A stretch of DNA of 8,423 nt from a bacterium (lineage in GTDB: Bacteria; Patescibacteria; Microgenomatia; Levybacterales; UBA12049). Of the stretch, positions 1-6,320 are shown one piece after another; the first letter of the stretch is position 1; each line of letters begins with the position of its first letter. The notes below the pieces were generated by a model. The model saw only the letters and a list, made by a program, of their open reading frames with translations. It ran no database searches and had not been told where the DNA came from. Position numbers and translations under genes: made by a program. The DNA lies in assembly GCA_021825955.1 (NCBI GenBank), contig JAKAEH010000023.1:1-8423 (forward strand), given 5' to 3'.

Positions 1-352
1 TCCTTCTTATAAAACGCCTGTCAGATTTGGTTTTAGGAAAATCTTGAGGAGGGTTTTCCAATAGACTGTTTATCATATCTGCGCTTCTTTTTGTAAAATC
101 ATCTTTTCTGCCTTGAGAAGTGGTTGCTTTTTTCATGCGCGGCGGTTCAAAAACAATACTTTCTTCTACGCCTAATTCAAACACGGGGTTTGAGGGAGAA
201 AATGCAGGGGAGGGTTCTATGATTTGATGTGTTAATAATTCATTATCAGCTCTTTTAGCCGCTTCGTCATATCTTCTATGTCTTAACACCGATCTATTAA
301 ACCCTCCCGGTTTATATGTCTTTCTTCTTTCTGCTCTTCTTAATCTTTCCAT
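1..352 (-). CDS. Hypothetical protein, N-terminal part (runs off the left edge)
   Basis: An open minus-strand frame starts at ATG 352 and reaches the window edge without a stop, so only the first 117 residues are visible. I do not recognise the family. The N-terminus is strongly basic (11 Lys/Arg in the first 30 residues, beginning MERLRRAERRKTYKPGGF). It is followed by a Pro/Ser-rich acidic stretch and another basic stretch (KKATTSQGRKDDFTKRS). No signal peptide or membrane segment is visible, and the composition suggests a partly disordered, possibly nucleic-acid- or ribosome-associated protein, which is only inference. The start is supported by a perfect TATAAT six nt upstream and by lack of an upstream in-frame alternative before the neighbouring gene. 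It lies 50 nt downstream of the 197-aa gene on the same strand. Confidence 0.7.
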   Translation of the reverse strand, partial: MERLRRAERRKTYKPGGFNRSVLRHRRYDEAAKRADNELLTHQIIEPSPAFSPSNPVFELGVEESIVFEPPRMKKATTSQGRKDDFTKRSADMINSLLENPPQDFPKTKSDRRFIRR

Positions 353-358
353 AATTAA

Positions 359-389
359 ATTATAATTTATTTTTGTCAAAAAATCTCAA
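359..389 (-). promoter_or_regulatory. Sigma70-like promoter for the left-edge gene
   Basis: On the minus strand there is a perfect -10 TATAAT (359-364) and an upstream TTGAGA (384-389) with a rather long 19-nt spacer. Only 6 nt separate the -10 from ATG 352, so transcription would begin at or next to the start codon. A better -35 hexamer, TTGACA at 374-379, is only 9 nt from the -10 and cannot pair with it. The sequence is very AT-rich, so a chance match is possible. Confidence 0.45.
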
Positions 390-402
390 TAAGACCCACT
401 AA

Positions 403-996
403 TTATTCATCGGACAAAATAGCCGCCTGGGACCTTGGAATAATCCTGAAATTTCTTTTTTCTCTTTTTGTATCGCTTGCAAGGCCATTGTCATATTTTC
501 TTAAAGTCCATACTTCGGAAATGGGAACAGCTCTACTTATTTCCGGCATTAAATACTGATCCATTGTTAAAACAATATCTGACCCTTCCCCTGTTGGATT
601 AAGATTATAATAAGACTGTAAAGCATCTAACTGTTCAGATTCTTTATTTCTATTTGTTTTTATAAATTCGGAGAGAAACAGCGTCTCGGGTTCGGGGCTT
701 TTTCTAATTCTTTGGGCAAATACATTTCCTACAATATCGTCTTTAAATATTTCTAATAATAAATTAAAAAGCGTTGAAGCTTCAACCGTCAGGAATTTCG
801 GTCTTCTTGCAAGAATTAATGTTTGAGGATCACCATAAACATAGTCTCCCGCATATAGAATTGCCCTGCGTTTTGTTCCTTGATAAACATCCTGGTATCC
901 TTCTTCACATCTTACAATTAGGCCGTCAACAAGTTCGTTTATTCGGTTTACCTGTTCTAAATTTAAATAATTTGGACTATATCTTTCACTTTCCAT
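403..996 (-). CDS. Hypothetical protein, 197 aa, downstream of glyA
   Basis: This is a complete minus-strand frame from ATG 996 to a stop at 403. I do not recognise the family. The protein is mixed and soluble-looking, without a signal peptide, membrane helix or Cys/His metal motif. A hydrophobic helix-like stretch (residues about 72-90, VEASTLFNLLLEIFKDDIVG) lies in the middle and the C-terminus is basic then acidic (KREKRNF..LSDE). The gene starts 4 nt after the glyA stop and has no room for its own promoter, so it is almost certainly co-transcribed with glyA. No Shine-Dalgarno site precedes the ATG. Whether it is functionally tied to SHMT cannot be told from sequence. Confidence 0.75.
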   Translation of the reverse strand: MESERYSPNYLNLEQVNRINELVDGLIVRCEEGYQDVYQGTKRRAILYAGDYVYGDPQTLILARRPKFLTVEASTLFNLLLEIFKDDIVGNVFAQRIRKSPEPETLFLSEFIKTNRNKESEQLDALQSYYNLNPTGEGSDIVLTMDQYLMPEISRAVPISEVWTLRKYDNGLASDTKREKRNFRIIPRSQAAILSDE

Positions 997-1000
997 AATT

Positions 1001-2317
1001 TTATGGCAGGGGGAATTTTGAAGTTAATTCTTTCACGTTTCCGGAAATCAAATTAAGTTTTTTATTTCTTATAATTTCCTTTTTAAATTTAATCCAAAAC
1101 CTCTTTCTTTCTTCTTTGCCTTGCGGCAATTGGTAGTTTGTTACCACATTTATGGCTTCATTTATCCATTTGGCAACTTGTATCATCTCTTTTTCTTTTA
1201 ATCCTCTTGTTGTTATCGCAGGTGTTCCAAGTCTTATTCCCGAAGGATAAAATGGAGGCATTTTATCATTAGGAACAGAGTTTTTATTTACAACTATTCC
1301 CGCTTTCTCCAGGGCAAAAGCCGCAATAGCCCCGTTTACATTCTTATTGGACAAATCTATTAAAAGAAGATGGTTATCAGTACCTCCTGAGACAATATTG
1401 AATCCGTACTTTTTCAGTTCTTCCGAGAGTTTCTTGGCATTTTTTACAATTTGTCCTGCGTAGGTTCTGAAAGAAGGTTTTAACGCCTCTTTCAACGAAA
1501 CGGCAATTGCAGCGGTCTGGTTATCATGAGGACCTCCCTGAAGACCGGGAAATACGGCCTTGTCTATTTTTTGAGGTAAATCCGGGTCTTTTATAAGGCC
1601 TTTTTGGGTTACCATGAGTATTGCCCCTCTTGGGCCTCTTAGGGTTTTGTGGGTTGTTGTCATAATAATGTCTACGTATTCTACCGGGCTTGGATGTACA
1701 CCCGAAGCAACCAGACCTCCGATGTGAGAAATGTCTGCCAAAAGATATGCTCCCACTTTTTGGGCAATTTGGGAAAATCTTTTAAAATCTATAATTCTTG
1801 AATATGCTGTAAAACCGCAGATTATAAGCTTTGGTTTTTCTTTTAAAGCAAGCTTTTCAATTTGGTCGTAATCCAAAAAACCGTCTTTTCCCAAAGTATA
1901 TGGAACTACCTTAAAGTATTTACCGGAAAAGGAAACCTGTGAGCCGTGGGTTAAGTGCCCGCCAAAAGCCAAAGAAAGGCCCATTATCTTGTCTTTTAGA
2001 GGCTCCAAAAGCGCCAGAAACACCGCTGAATTCGCAGGAGAACCGGAATAGGGCTGGACGTTTACATATGGAACGTTAAAAAGCTTTTTTGCCCTTTCTT
2101 CTGCTAAAATTTCTACTTCGTCAATAACCTGGTTTCCCTGATAATATCTTTTTTTAGGATAGCCTTCCGAGTACTTATCTACCAAAATTGTTCCTAAAGC
2201 TTCCATTACTGCTTTTGAAGTGTAGTTTTCAGAAGGAATCATTTCCAAAACTTCCTTTTGCCGTTTCTCTTCTTTTTGTATTAATTTATAAACTTGCGGG
2301 TCTTTTTGTTTTAACAT
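1001..2317 (-). CDS. glyA: Serine hydroxymethyltransferase
   Basis: This PLP enzyme converts serine + tetrahydrofolate to glycine + 5,10-methylene-THF in the cytoplasm. It is the source of the one-carbon unit used by thymidylate synthase. The 438-aa frame is full length, slightly longer than the roughly 417 aa of the E. coli enzyme. Family landmarks are all present: IPSENYTS (27-34), DKYSEGYPKKRYYQGN (47-62), QPYSGSPAN (88-96), GGHLTHGS (119-126), ADISHIGGL with the PLP-contacting Asp195 and His198, the Schiff-base lysine Lys224 in TTTHKTLRGPRG, GLQGGPHDN (258-266) and the carboxylate-binding Arg362 in GIRLGTPA. The extra length is mostly a basic C-terminal tail. The start at 2317 fits the family N-terminus and a strong promoter lies 6 nt upstream. 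It is followed 4 nt later by the 197-aa gene. With folA and thyA nearby it completes the thymidylate folate cycle. Confidence 0.97.
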   Translation of the reverse strand: MLKQKDPQVYKLIQKEEKRQKEVLEMIPSENYTSKAVMEALGTILVDKYSEGYPKKRYYQGNQVIDEVEILAEERAKKLFNVPYVNVQPYSGSPANSAVFLALLEPLKDKIMGLSLAFGGHLTHGSQVSFSGKYFKVVPYTLGKDGFLDYDQIEKLALKEKPKLIICGFTAYSRIIDFKRFSQIAQKVGAYLLADISHIGGLVASGVHPSPVEYVDIIMTTTHKTLRGPRGAILMVTQKGLIKDPDLPQKIDKAVFPGLQGGPHDNQTAAIAVSLKEALKPSFRTYAGQIVKNAKKLSEELKKYGFNIVSGGTDNHLLLIDLSNKNVNGAIAAFALEKAGIVVNKNSVPNDKMPPFYPSGIRLGTPAITTRGLKEKEMIQVAKWINEAINVVTNYQLPQGKEERKRFWIKFKKEIIRNKKLNLISGNVKELTSKFPLP

Positions 2318-2323
2318 GTTCCT

Positions 2324-2352
2324 ATTCTACTGTGCAAAGTTAAACTTGGCAA
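2324..2352 (-). promoter_or_regulatory. glyA promoter, leaderless arrangement
   Basis: On the minus strand TTGCCA (2347-2352, 5/6 to consensus) and TAGAAT (2324-2329, 5/6) are separated by exactly 17 nt. The -10 ends 6 nt before the glyA ATG, so the predicted transcript starts at or within a base or two of the start codon. An AGGA lies only 2 nt before the ATG, too close to act as a Shine-Dalgarno site. Confidence 0.65.
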
Positions 2353-2385
2353 TAGTTGATATTTTTGAGGCTAATTTGTGGAGTT

Positions 2386-2808
2386 TTAGGCTTCAAATAA
2401 TTCTCTTTGTATTCTTTCTTTATTTGCCGCATAATACTGCCCGTAATGTTTTTCCATTTCAGTTCTACTATAGTTTTGCCTTGTGTTAAAAGCCGCCTCA
2501 TCCCTACTTTGTCCCATGTCTATATAGTCAAAAAAAGCTGCTACTGAACCTGAAATTTCCTGCTGTATAAAATCTAAGGGAAAAGAATAAATGGAAGAAG
2601 CTTCATATCTTCTTGAAGTACCGGTTTCATCCTGCTGCATTGCTTCATGCAAAACCAGCGGATAATTTCTAAAATTAGCTATGGTACTTTTAATAATTGG
2701 ATAAATACCCGGTTCAATGAGAATGCTAAGTTTTAAAGGATGTTCTCTTTCTTCAAAACTAACACCTCTTGCCGCTTTATTAATTTTTATTGGTTCTTTT
2801 TCTGACAT
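2386..2808 (-). CDS. Hypothetical protein, 140 aa, between folA and glyA
   Basis: This is a complete minus-strand frame from ATG 2808 to TAA at 2386. The family is not recognised. The first 30 residues are charged (MSEKEPIKINKAARGVSFEE), followed by a more hydrophobic middle (LKLSILIEPGIYPIIKSTI) and a charged, Tyr/Gln-rich C-terminal third that looks helical. There are no cysteines, no signal peptide and no clear membrane helix. It has its own promoter-like sequence in the 51-nt gap after folA, and 68 nt separate it from glyA, which also has its own promoter. It may therefore be an independent gene inserted among the folate genes. Confidence 0.75.
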   Translation of the reverse strand: MSEKEPIKINKAARGVSFEEREHPLKLSILIEPGIYPIIKSTIANFRNYPLVLHEAMQQDETGTSRRYEASSIYSFPLDFIQQEISGSVAAFFDYIDMGQSRDEAAFNTRQNYSRTEMEKHYGQYYAANKERIQRELFEA

Positions 2809-2817
2809 AAGAGGCTT

Positions 2818-2846
2818 ATTCTAGCAAAAATTGGTGCAATATTCAA
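2818..2846 (-). promoter_or_regulatory. Promoter for the 140-aa hypothetical gene
   Basis: On the minus strand TTGAAT (2841-2846, 4/6) and TAGAAT (2818-2823, 5/6) have a 17-nt spacer. The -10 ends 9 nt before ATG 2808, giving a 5' leader of only a few nucleotides. The architecture matches the glyA promoter. Confidence 0.55.
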
Positions 2847-2859
2847 TTCAGGTGTTATT

Positions 2860-3321
2860 TCATTTTTCAAACTCAAGAAAGTTGTATTTTATTCCGTTTT
2901 CCTCTCCTGCCCCGATAAATGTTTCTTTTGTAAAAAATGAGTAGTCCGGAAAAAAAGTATCGCATTCAAAATCACCTTTTACCAGGGTCAGAAAAAGTTT
3001 ATCAGCTCTTAAAATTGCCTGTTTAAAGATTTCTCCGCCCCCTATTATAAAGGTATTTCCCTTTGCTTTTTCCAAAGCTTCATCCAAGGAATTACAAACG
3101 ACAATATCTTCAGCTTGGAAATTTGGATTATTTGTAATAACAATATTGATTCTTTTGGGAAGCGGTTTTCCTATACTTTCAAAAGTCTTTCTTCCCATAA
3201 TTACTGTATGTCCTGTTGTAATTTCTTTGAAGCGTTTTAAATCTTCGGGAAGATACCATGGAAGTTTTCCATTTTTTCCAATCCCCCTTTTTTCATCTAA
3301 TGCCGCAATAATGTTTATCAT
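2860..3321 (-). CDS. folA: Dihydrofolate reductase
   Basis: DHFR reduces dihydrofolate to tetrahydrofolate with NADPH, recycling the DHF produced by ThyA. At 153 aa it is a typical bacterial length. Visible motifs are the N-terminal INIIAALDEKRGIGKNGKLPW with the Met20-loop equivalent, the catalytic acidic residue in LPWYLPEDLKRF (Asp27 by position), the NADPH-binding GRKTFESIGKPLP (43-55), IIGGGEIFKQ (92-101) and the C-terminal CDTFFPDY. The start codon overlaps the stop of the upstream NUDIX gene as ATGA (3318-3321), implying translational coupling. No Shine-Dalgarno is obvious upstream of the ATG. The stop is TGA. With thyA and glyA in the same window it closes the folate cycle needed for dTMP synthesis. 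Confidence 0.97.
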   Translation of the reverse strand: MINIIAALDEKRGIGKNGKLPWYLPEDLKRFKEITTGHTVIMGRKTFESIGKPLPKRINIVITNNPNFQAEDIVVCNSLDEALEKAKGNTFIIGGGEIFKQAILRADKLFLTLVKGDFECDTFFPDYSFFTKETFIGAGEENGIKYNFLEFEK

Positions 3322-3794
3322 TTTATGGTATCTAATCCGTCATTAACAATCTTAATAACACTTGGCATAAGCATTCTTCGTCTTCTTGCCAAAGTATCTA
3401 TTCTTGCCCATATTGGCCTTGCCTCCCAGGGTTTACTCTTATCTGTTTTTTGCAGTTCTCCTTGATAAATTGTAGCAACAAAAACATCAATAGAGTATTT
3501 TTTAGGACCTGTTTCTCTTGAATTAACTCCTAAATAAGGAGATGAGGATAATTTTATTAAGTTATCTATACTTGTTACAAGACCTGTTTCTTCATAAAAC
3601 TCTCTTATTGCAGCCTGTTCCTGGGTTTCATCGCCTTTTGGCCTTCCTGCGGGAACCCCTAGGGTTCCTTCTTTTCTTTGTGCTTTTGGACCGTGTTGTA
3701 CCAAGAGAACTTTTTCCCTTTCTTGATCAAAAACCACAATTCCGACAGGACGTCTTGGCTCCGGACTTGTAAATTCAACTTCTCTTAATGCCAT
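3318..3794 (-). CDS. NUDIX hydrolase
   Basis: NUDIX enzymes hydrolyse nucleoside-diphosphate-linked substrates in a metal-dependent way. This 158-aa protein has a perfect Nudix box at residues 50-72: G-x5-E-x7-REFYEETGL, with Arg64, Glu65, Glu68 and Glu69 as the expected structural and Mg2+-binding residues. The N-terminal strand is RRPVGIVVFDQEREKVLLV. The C-terminus is basic (LARRRRML). The substrate cannot be read from the sequence. Its ATGA overlap with folA and location after thyA suggest nucleotide-pool cleansing (MutT- or dCTPase-like) or a pterin triphosphate step, both inference. A promoter lies in the gap before it, so NUDIX-folA is probably a two-gene operon. Confidence 0.92.
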   Translation of the reverse strand: MALREVEFTSPEPRRPVGIVVFDQEREKVLLVQHGPKAQRKEGTLGVPAGRPKGDETQEQAAIREFYEETGLVTSIDNLIKLSSSPYLGVNSRETGPKKYSIDVFVATIYQGELQKTDKSKPWEARPIWARIDTLARRRRMLMPSVIKIVNDGLDTIK

Positions 3795-3821
3795 AATTTT
3801 ATTGCTTAAAAGCCGTAAAGA

Positions 3822-3850
3822 ATTATACTCCTAAGTGAAATAATCTTCAA
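3822..3850 (-). promoter_or_regulatory. Promoter of the NUDIX-folA operon
   Basis: On the minus strand TTGAAG (3845-3850) and a perfect TATAAT (3822-3827) are separated by 17 nt. The -35 sits one base from the thyA stop codon. The -10 is 27 nt from ATG 3794, so this transcript would carry a leader of about 20 nt, unlike most other starts in the window. No Shine-Dalgarno is evident in that leader. Confidence 0.6.
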
Positions 3851-3851
3851 A

Positions 3852-4769
3852 CTATACTGCAACAGGAGCTTTTATTGAAGGGTATGGATCGTAGTCGGTA
3901 AGCTTAAAATCTTCAAACTTAAACTTGTTTATATCTTTAACCTTAGAATTAATAACTATCTTGGGAAGTTTTTTGGGCTTTCTTTTCAGTTGTTCTTTTA
4001 CTTGTTTTATATGGTTTGAATATATATGAACATCGCCGAAAGTATGGACAAATTCGCCTGGTTTAAGCCCTGTAACTTGAGCTATCATCATAAGAAGCAG
4101 TGCATAAGATGCAATATTAAACGGAACCCCCAAAAATGAATCCGCACTTCGTTGATACAGTTGAACTGACAGTTTTCCCTCATTTACATAAAACTGGAAA
4201 AGCGTATGACAGGGAGGAAGTCCTTCCCTTCTAACAATATCGTCAAGCTCTCCTGGGTTCCACGCGGTTACAATAAGTCTTCTTGAATACGGTGTTTTCT
4301 TAATATCCCCAATCAGCTGTTTGATTTGGTCTACTTCGCCTTTTCCCTGCCTTTTCCAATGTCTCCACTGAACACCATATACAGGTCCCAAATCTGCCCA
4401 TTTTTTGGCAAATGCTTTATCTTTTTTTACTTTTTCAACATATTCTTCCTGGGTTAATATTTTCTTTCCCTTGTTTTTTTGTCTGTAATACTTATATGGC
4501 CACTCATCCCAAATATGAACTCCGTTATCAATCAAATATTTTATATTCGATTCCCCTTTTAAAAACCACAAAAGTTCATAAATTATACCTTTTATAAACA
4601 TTTTTTTTGTAGTTAGAAGAGGAAAACCCTCACTTAAATCATAACGAAGTTGCCTTCCAAATAAAGATTTTGTGCCTGTTTTTGTCCTATCATCTTTATA
4701 TTTACCGTTTTTAAGTATATCTTTTAAAAGATTAAGGTATTGTTGCTCTGCTCCTAGTTTATTTACCAT
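3852..4769 (-). CDS. thyA: Thymidylate synthase
   Basis: ThyA methylates dUMP to dTMP using 5,10-methylene-THF, which is oxidised to DHF. The 305-aa frame is of the longer bacterial class (E. coli is 264 aa, L. casei 316 aa). The extra residues lie around 94-125 ([17 protein letters not shown]...), in the small-domain insertion typical of long forms. Diagnostic residues: phosphate-binding Arg28 in [10 protein letters not shown] at 163-164, the nucleophile Cys187 in [29 protein letters not shown] (206-222) with Asn218, and [12 protein letters not shown] (242-253). It ends in the C-terminal APVAV, matching the family's terminal closure segment. It is the classical ThyA family, not flavin-dependent ThyX, which fits the presence of folA. 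It lies 53 nt after dut. Confidence 0.98.
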   Translation of the reverse strand: MVNKLGAEQQYLNLLKDILKNGKYKDDRTKTGTKSLFGRQLRYDLSEGFPLLTTKKMFIKGIIYELLWFLKGESNIKYLIDNGVHIWDEWPYKYYRQKNKGKKILTQEEYVEKVKKDKAFAKKWADLGPVYGVQWRHWKRQGKGEVDQIKQLIGDIKKTPYSRRLIVTAWNPGELDDIVRREGLPPCHTLFQFYVNEGKLSVQLYQRSADSFLGVPFNIASYALLLMMIAQVTGLKPGEFVHTFGDVHIYSNHIKQVKEQLKRKPKKLPKIVINSKVKDINKFKFEDFKLTDYDPYPSIKAPVAV

Positions 4770-4777
4770 GTTTTTTA

Positions 4778-4806
4778 ATTATTAACTATTGCTGCTTTAA
4801 TATCGA
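4778..4806 (-). promoter_or_regulatory. Weak candidate thyA promoter
   Basis: On the minus strand TCGATA (4801-4806, 4/6) and AATAAT (4778-4783, 5/6) have a 17-nt spacer, with 8 nt to ATG 4769. The geometry repeats that of other starts, but the hexamers are poor and the sequence AT-rich. thyA could equally be read through from tmk-dut. Confidence 0.3.
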
Positions 4807-4822
4807 TATAAAAATTTTCAAT

Positions 4823-5257
4823 TTATTTATGTCCGGTAGTGCCGAATCCTCCTCTTGATTTTTTTGACATTTTTTTAACTTCTGTAAATTTGGCAATAGC
4901 TAATTTTAAAAATATTCCCTGACAAATTCTTTCCCCTTTTTCTACTAATACTTTTTTCTTGGTTATATTCAATACAGAGAGCTTTAATTCGTCTTCTTCC
5001 CCGTTGTAATCTTGATCAATTACTCCAACGGAATTTGCAACAATTAACCCCTTTTTACCTGGAACTGAGCTTCTGGAAAACAAAAATAAACCATATCCTT
5101 TTGGAACTTTTACCACCAAATTAAGAGGAATTAGCTTTACTTCAAACGGCAAAACTTGGGTTTCTTCTCTTACCGTTAAATCAAAACCAACAGAACCTTT
5201 TGTTTTGTATTCCGGCATTTCTAATGTTTTATCAATTCTTTTTAGTTTAATCTTCAT
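4823..5257 (-). CDS. dut: dUTP diphosphatase (dUTPase)
   Basis: dUTPase hydrolyses dUTP to dUMP + PPi, keeping uracil out of DNA and supplying ThyA. The 144-aa protein has the five motifs of the trimeric family: motif 1 GSVGFDLTV (21-29), motif 2 SRSSVPGKKGL (61-71), motif 3 GVIDQDYNGE (78-87) with the uracil-discriminating Tyr84, motif 4 GERICQG (108-114), and motif 5 SRGGFGTTG (134-142). Motif 2 has Ser where Pro-Arg-Ser-Gly is usual, a common variation. The start codon overlaps the tmk stop as ATGA (5254-5257), so the two genes are translationally coupled. A weak AAGG lies 10 nt upstream of the ATG. Confidence 0.96.
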   Translation of the reverse strand: MKIKLKRIDKTLEMPEYKTKGSVGFDLTVREETQVLPFEVKLIPLNLVVKVPKGYGLFLFSRSSVPGKKGLIVANSVGVIDQDYNGEEDELKLSVLNITKKKVLVEKGERICQGIFLKLAIAKFTEVKKMSKKSRGGFGTTGHK

Positions 5258-5943
5258 ATTTTAAGAACCTTAATAATTTCTTCGTGTATTTCCTGCACAG
5301 ATCTTAATTTTCCATTTCTAATACAATCTATTTTTATCCAGTGCGGGAATCTTTTTACCAGTTCAAGGTATGCTTCCTCTGAATTTTTAATGTATGTCTC
5401 GTCCGCTTCAACCATATCCTTATTTTTTTTGTTAGAATAATCCCTTTTACCTCTTTGGGCAATTAATTTAAGTGAATATTTATATGGAAGGTGCAAAAAA
5501 ATGACTTTATCTTCTTTGGGAAGTTTATTAATTTTATATTCAAATTCCATGTCCCAATCAACATATTTCTTTCTTTCTTTTTTGGGCAGCCTTCCCGATT
5601 GATGAGCCATATTTGAGGTTACATACCTATTGCAGATTACATAATATCCCTGTTTAAGCCATTGTCTTATATTGCCTCCTGCGCTTGCCCTGTCCAAAGC
5701 ATAAGGAAAGGTCAAAAGGTATGGGTTTGCATGTTCTAATTTTCCGTGTTCCCTTCTTAAAAAGGCTGCAAGGAATTTTCCGAAGAAAGAATCATAATAT
5801 CTTGGGAAATCTAAAGTTTTAAAAGGAATTTTCTTGTTATTTAAGTATTGAATCAAAAGCTTAACCTGTGTTGTTTTTCCTGATCCGTCATTTCCTTCCA
5901 TTATGATTAATTTACCTTTATGTTTCATTTTCTTCTTTGCCAT
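5254..5943 (-). CDS. tmk: Thymidylate kinase
   Basis: Tmk phosphorylates dTMP to dTDP. From ATG 5943 the protein is 229 aa. It has a P-loop GNDGSGKTT (17-25), the LDFPRYYDSFFG substrate loop (44-55), YALDRASAGG with Asp84-Arg85, NRYVTSNMAHQSGRL (105-119), and a Lys/Arg-rich lid (QRGKRDYSNKKNK). The P-loop Asn replaces the usual Pro/Thr. The start is uncertain: TTG 5958 would add five hydrophobic residues, and ATG 5928 (MKHKGKLIIMEG) would give 224 aa. A perfect TATAAT at 5942-5947 overlaps ATG 5943 and would favour 5928 if used. The family call does not depend on this. It is first in the tmk-dut unit, with an ATGA overlap to dut. Confidence 0.94.
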   Translation of the reverse strand: MAKKKMKHKGKLIIMEGNDGSGKTTQVKLLIQYLNNKKIPFKTLDFPRYYDSFFGKFLAAFLRREHGKLEHANPYLLTFPYALDRASAGGNIRQWLKQGYYVICNRYVTSNMAHQSGRLPKKERKKYVDWDMEFEYKINKLPKEDKVIFLHLPYKYSLKLIAQRGKRDYSNKKNKDMVEADETYIKNSEEAYLELVKRFPHWIKIDCIRNGKLRSVQEIHEEIIKVLKI

Positions 5944-5973
5944 TATAAACAAGAACAAATGTCAGGCGCAATA

Positions 5974-5994
5974 GCTATTTTTATGGTAAATAGC
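5974..5994. repeat. 7-bp inverted repeat in the tmk / plus-strand gene divergent gap
   Basis: GCTATTT (5974-5980) and AAATAGC (5988-5994) form a perfect inverted repeat with a 7-nt centre. It lies in the 65-nt gap between tmk (minus) and the small plus-strand gene. It has no flanking T-run, so it is more like an operator or incidental hairpin than a terminator. Confidence 0.45.
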
Positions 5995-6008
5995 AAGATT
6001 CCGAAAAT

Positions 6009-6224
6009 ATGAATATTGAAAAAGTAGGAACTATTGGGCATAACTTTTCGCAGGAAAACTTACGCTATTCATTCAGAGAAAGAGTCTTTGATCCAGCCCT
6101 AAATAGACCGCATTTACCAACCATTCCTGCCGGTTTTCTCTTTCCAAAAGGAATAATTAAAATTACAGTCGGAAATATTACTTTATCAACCGATCCTAAG
6201 GTTTCCGAGTTTTTAAAGACGTAA
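6009..6224 (+). CDS. Hypothetical protein, 71 aa, probably truncated by a frameshift
   Basis: This plus-strand frame runs from ATG 6009 to TAA 6222-6224. It begins MNIEKVGTIGHNFSQ and ends DPKVSEFLKT. I do not recognise the family. The stretch AGFLFPKGIIKITVGNITLST suggests a small beta-rich domain. The reading frame is broken: shifting to -1 at 6212-6218 continues as a clean, charged sequence of 32 more residues, ending at tandem TAA TAA (6314-6319), which would give a 102-aa product. This may be a natural mutation, an assembly error in the T5/A3 run, or programmed -1 slippage. The gene is the only plus-strand one inside the thymidylate cluster and ends 1 nt from the dcd stop codon in a convergent arrangement. 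No good promoter or Shine-Dalgarno site is visible upstream. Confidence 0.6.
   Translation: MNIEKVGTIGHNFSQENLRYSFRERVFDPALNRPHLPTIPAGFLFPKGIIKITVGNITLSTDPKVSEFLKT
6212..6218 (+). other. Candidate -1 slippery heptamer T TTA AAG
   Basis: In the frame of ATG 6009 the bases read as T TTA AAG, which fits the X XXY YYZ pattern for -1 ribosomal slippage (re-pairing as TTT AAA). The zero-frame stop TAA lies only 3 nt downstream (6222). A TAAGG (6197-6201) sits 10 nt upstream, at roughly the position of the stimulatory Shine-Dalgarno in E. coli dnaX. No strong downstream stem is seen, only about 4 bp (ATCC 6228-6231 with GGAT near 6249). A simple one-base deletion explains the same pattern. Confidence 0.4.
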
Positions 6225-6316
6225 AAGATCCAAAAAACAAAGAAGAACTGGATAGATTTTTTGGAAGAAAGATTGCAGAATTACTTTCTCCAAACCAACA
6301 AGGGGTTTACTCTTAA
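6218..6316 (+). other. -1 frame continuation of the 6009 gene
   Basis: After a -1 shift the frame codes 32 residues (DVKDPKNKEELDRFFGRK, then IAELLSPNQQGVYS) and stops at TAA 6314-6316, immediately followed by a second TAA. The frame is open from 6200 but has no ATG, so it cannot be an independent gene. Its charged, helix-like composition looks like real coding sequence rather than chance. Confidence 0.55.
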
Positions 6317-6320
6317 TAAA

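Noticed and set aside
374..379. Perfect TTGACA upstream of the left-edge gene
   Set aside because: Only 9 nt from the TATAAT, so it cannot serve as its -35; TTGAGA at 384-389 is closer to the right distance.
774..998. A 74-codon plus-strand open frame opposite the 197-aa gene
   Set aside because: Mirror of an AT-rich coding gene on the other strand; its translation has no recognisable features and no promoter.
4800..4809. 10-bp palindrome ATATCGATAT between dut and thyA
   Set aside because: Short, AT-rich palindromes are expected by chance; nothing else marks it as an operator.
5974..5994. Rho-independent terminator in the tmk divergent gap
   Set aside because: The hairpin has no following T-run on either strand and lies upstream of both flanking genes, where a terminator is not expected.
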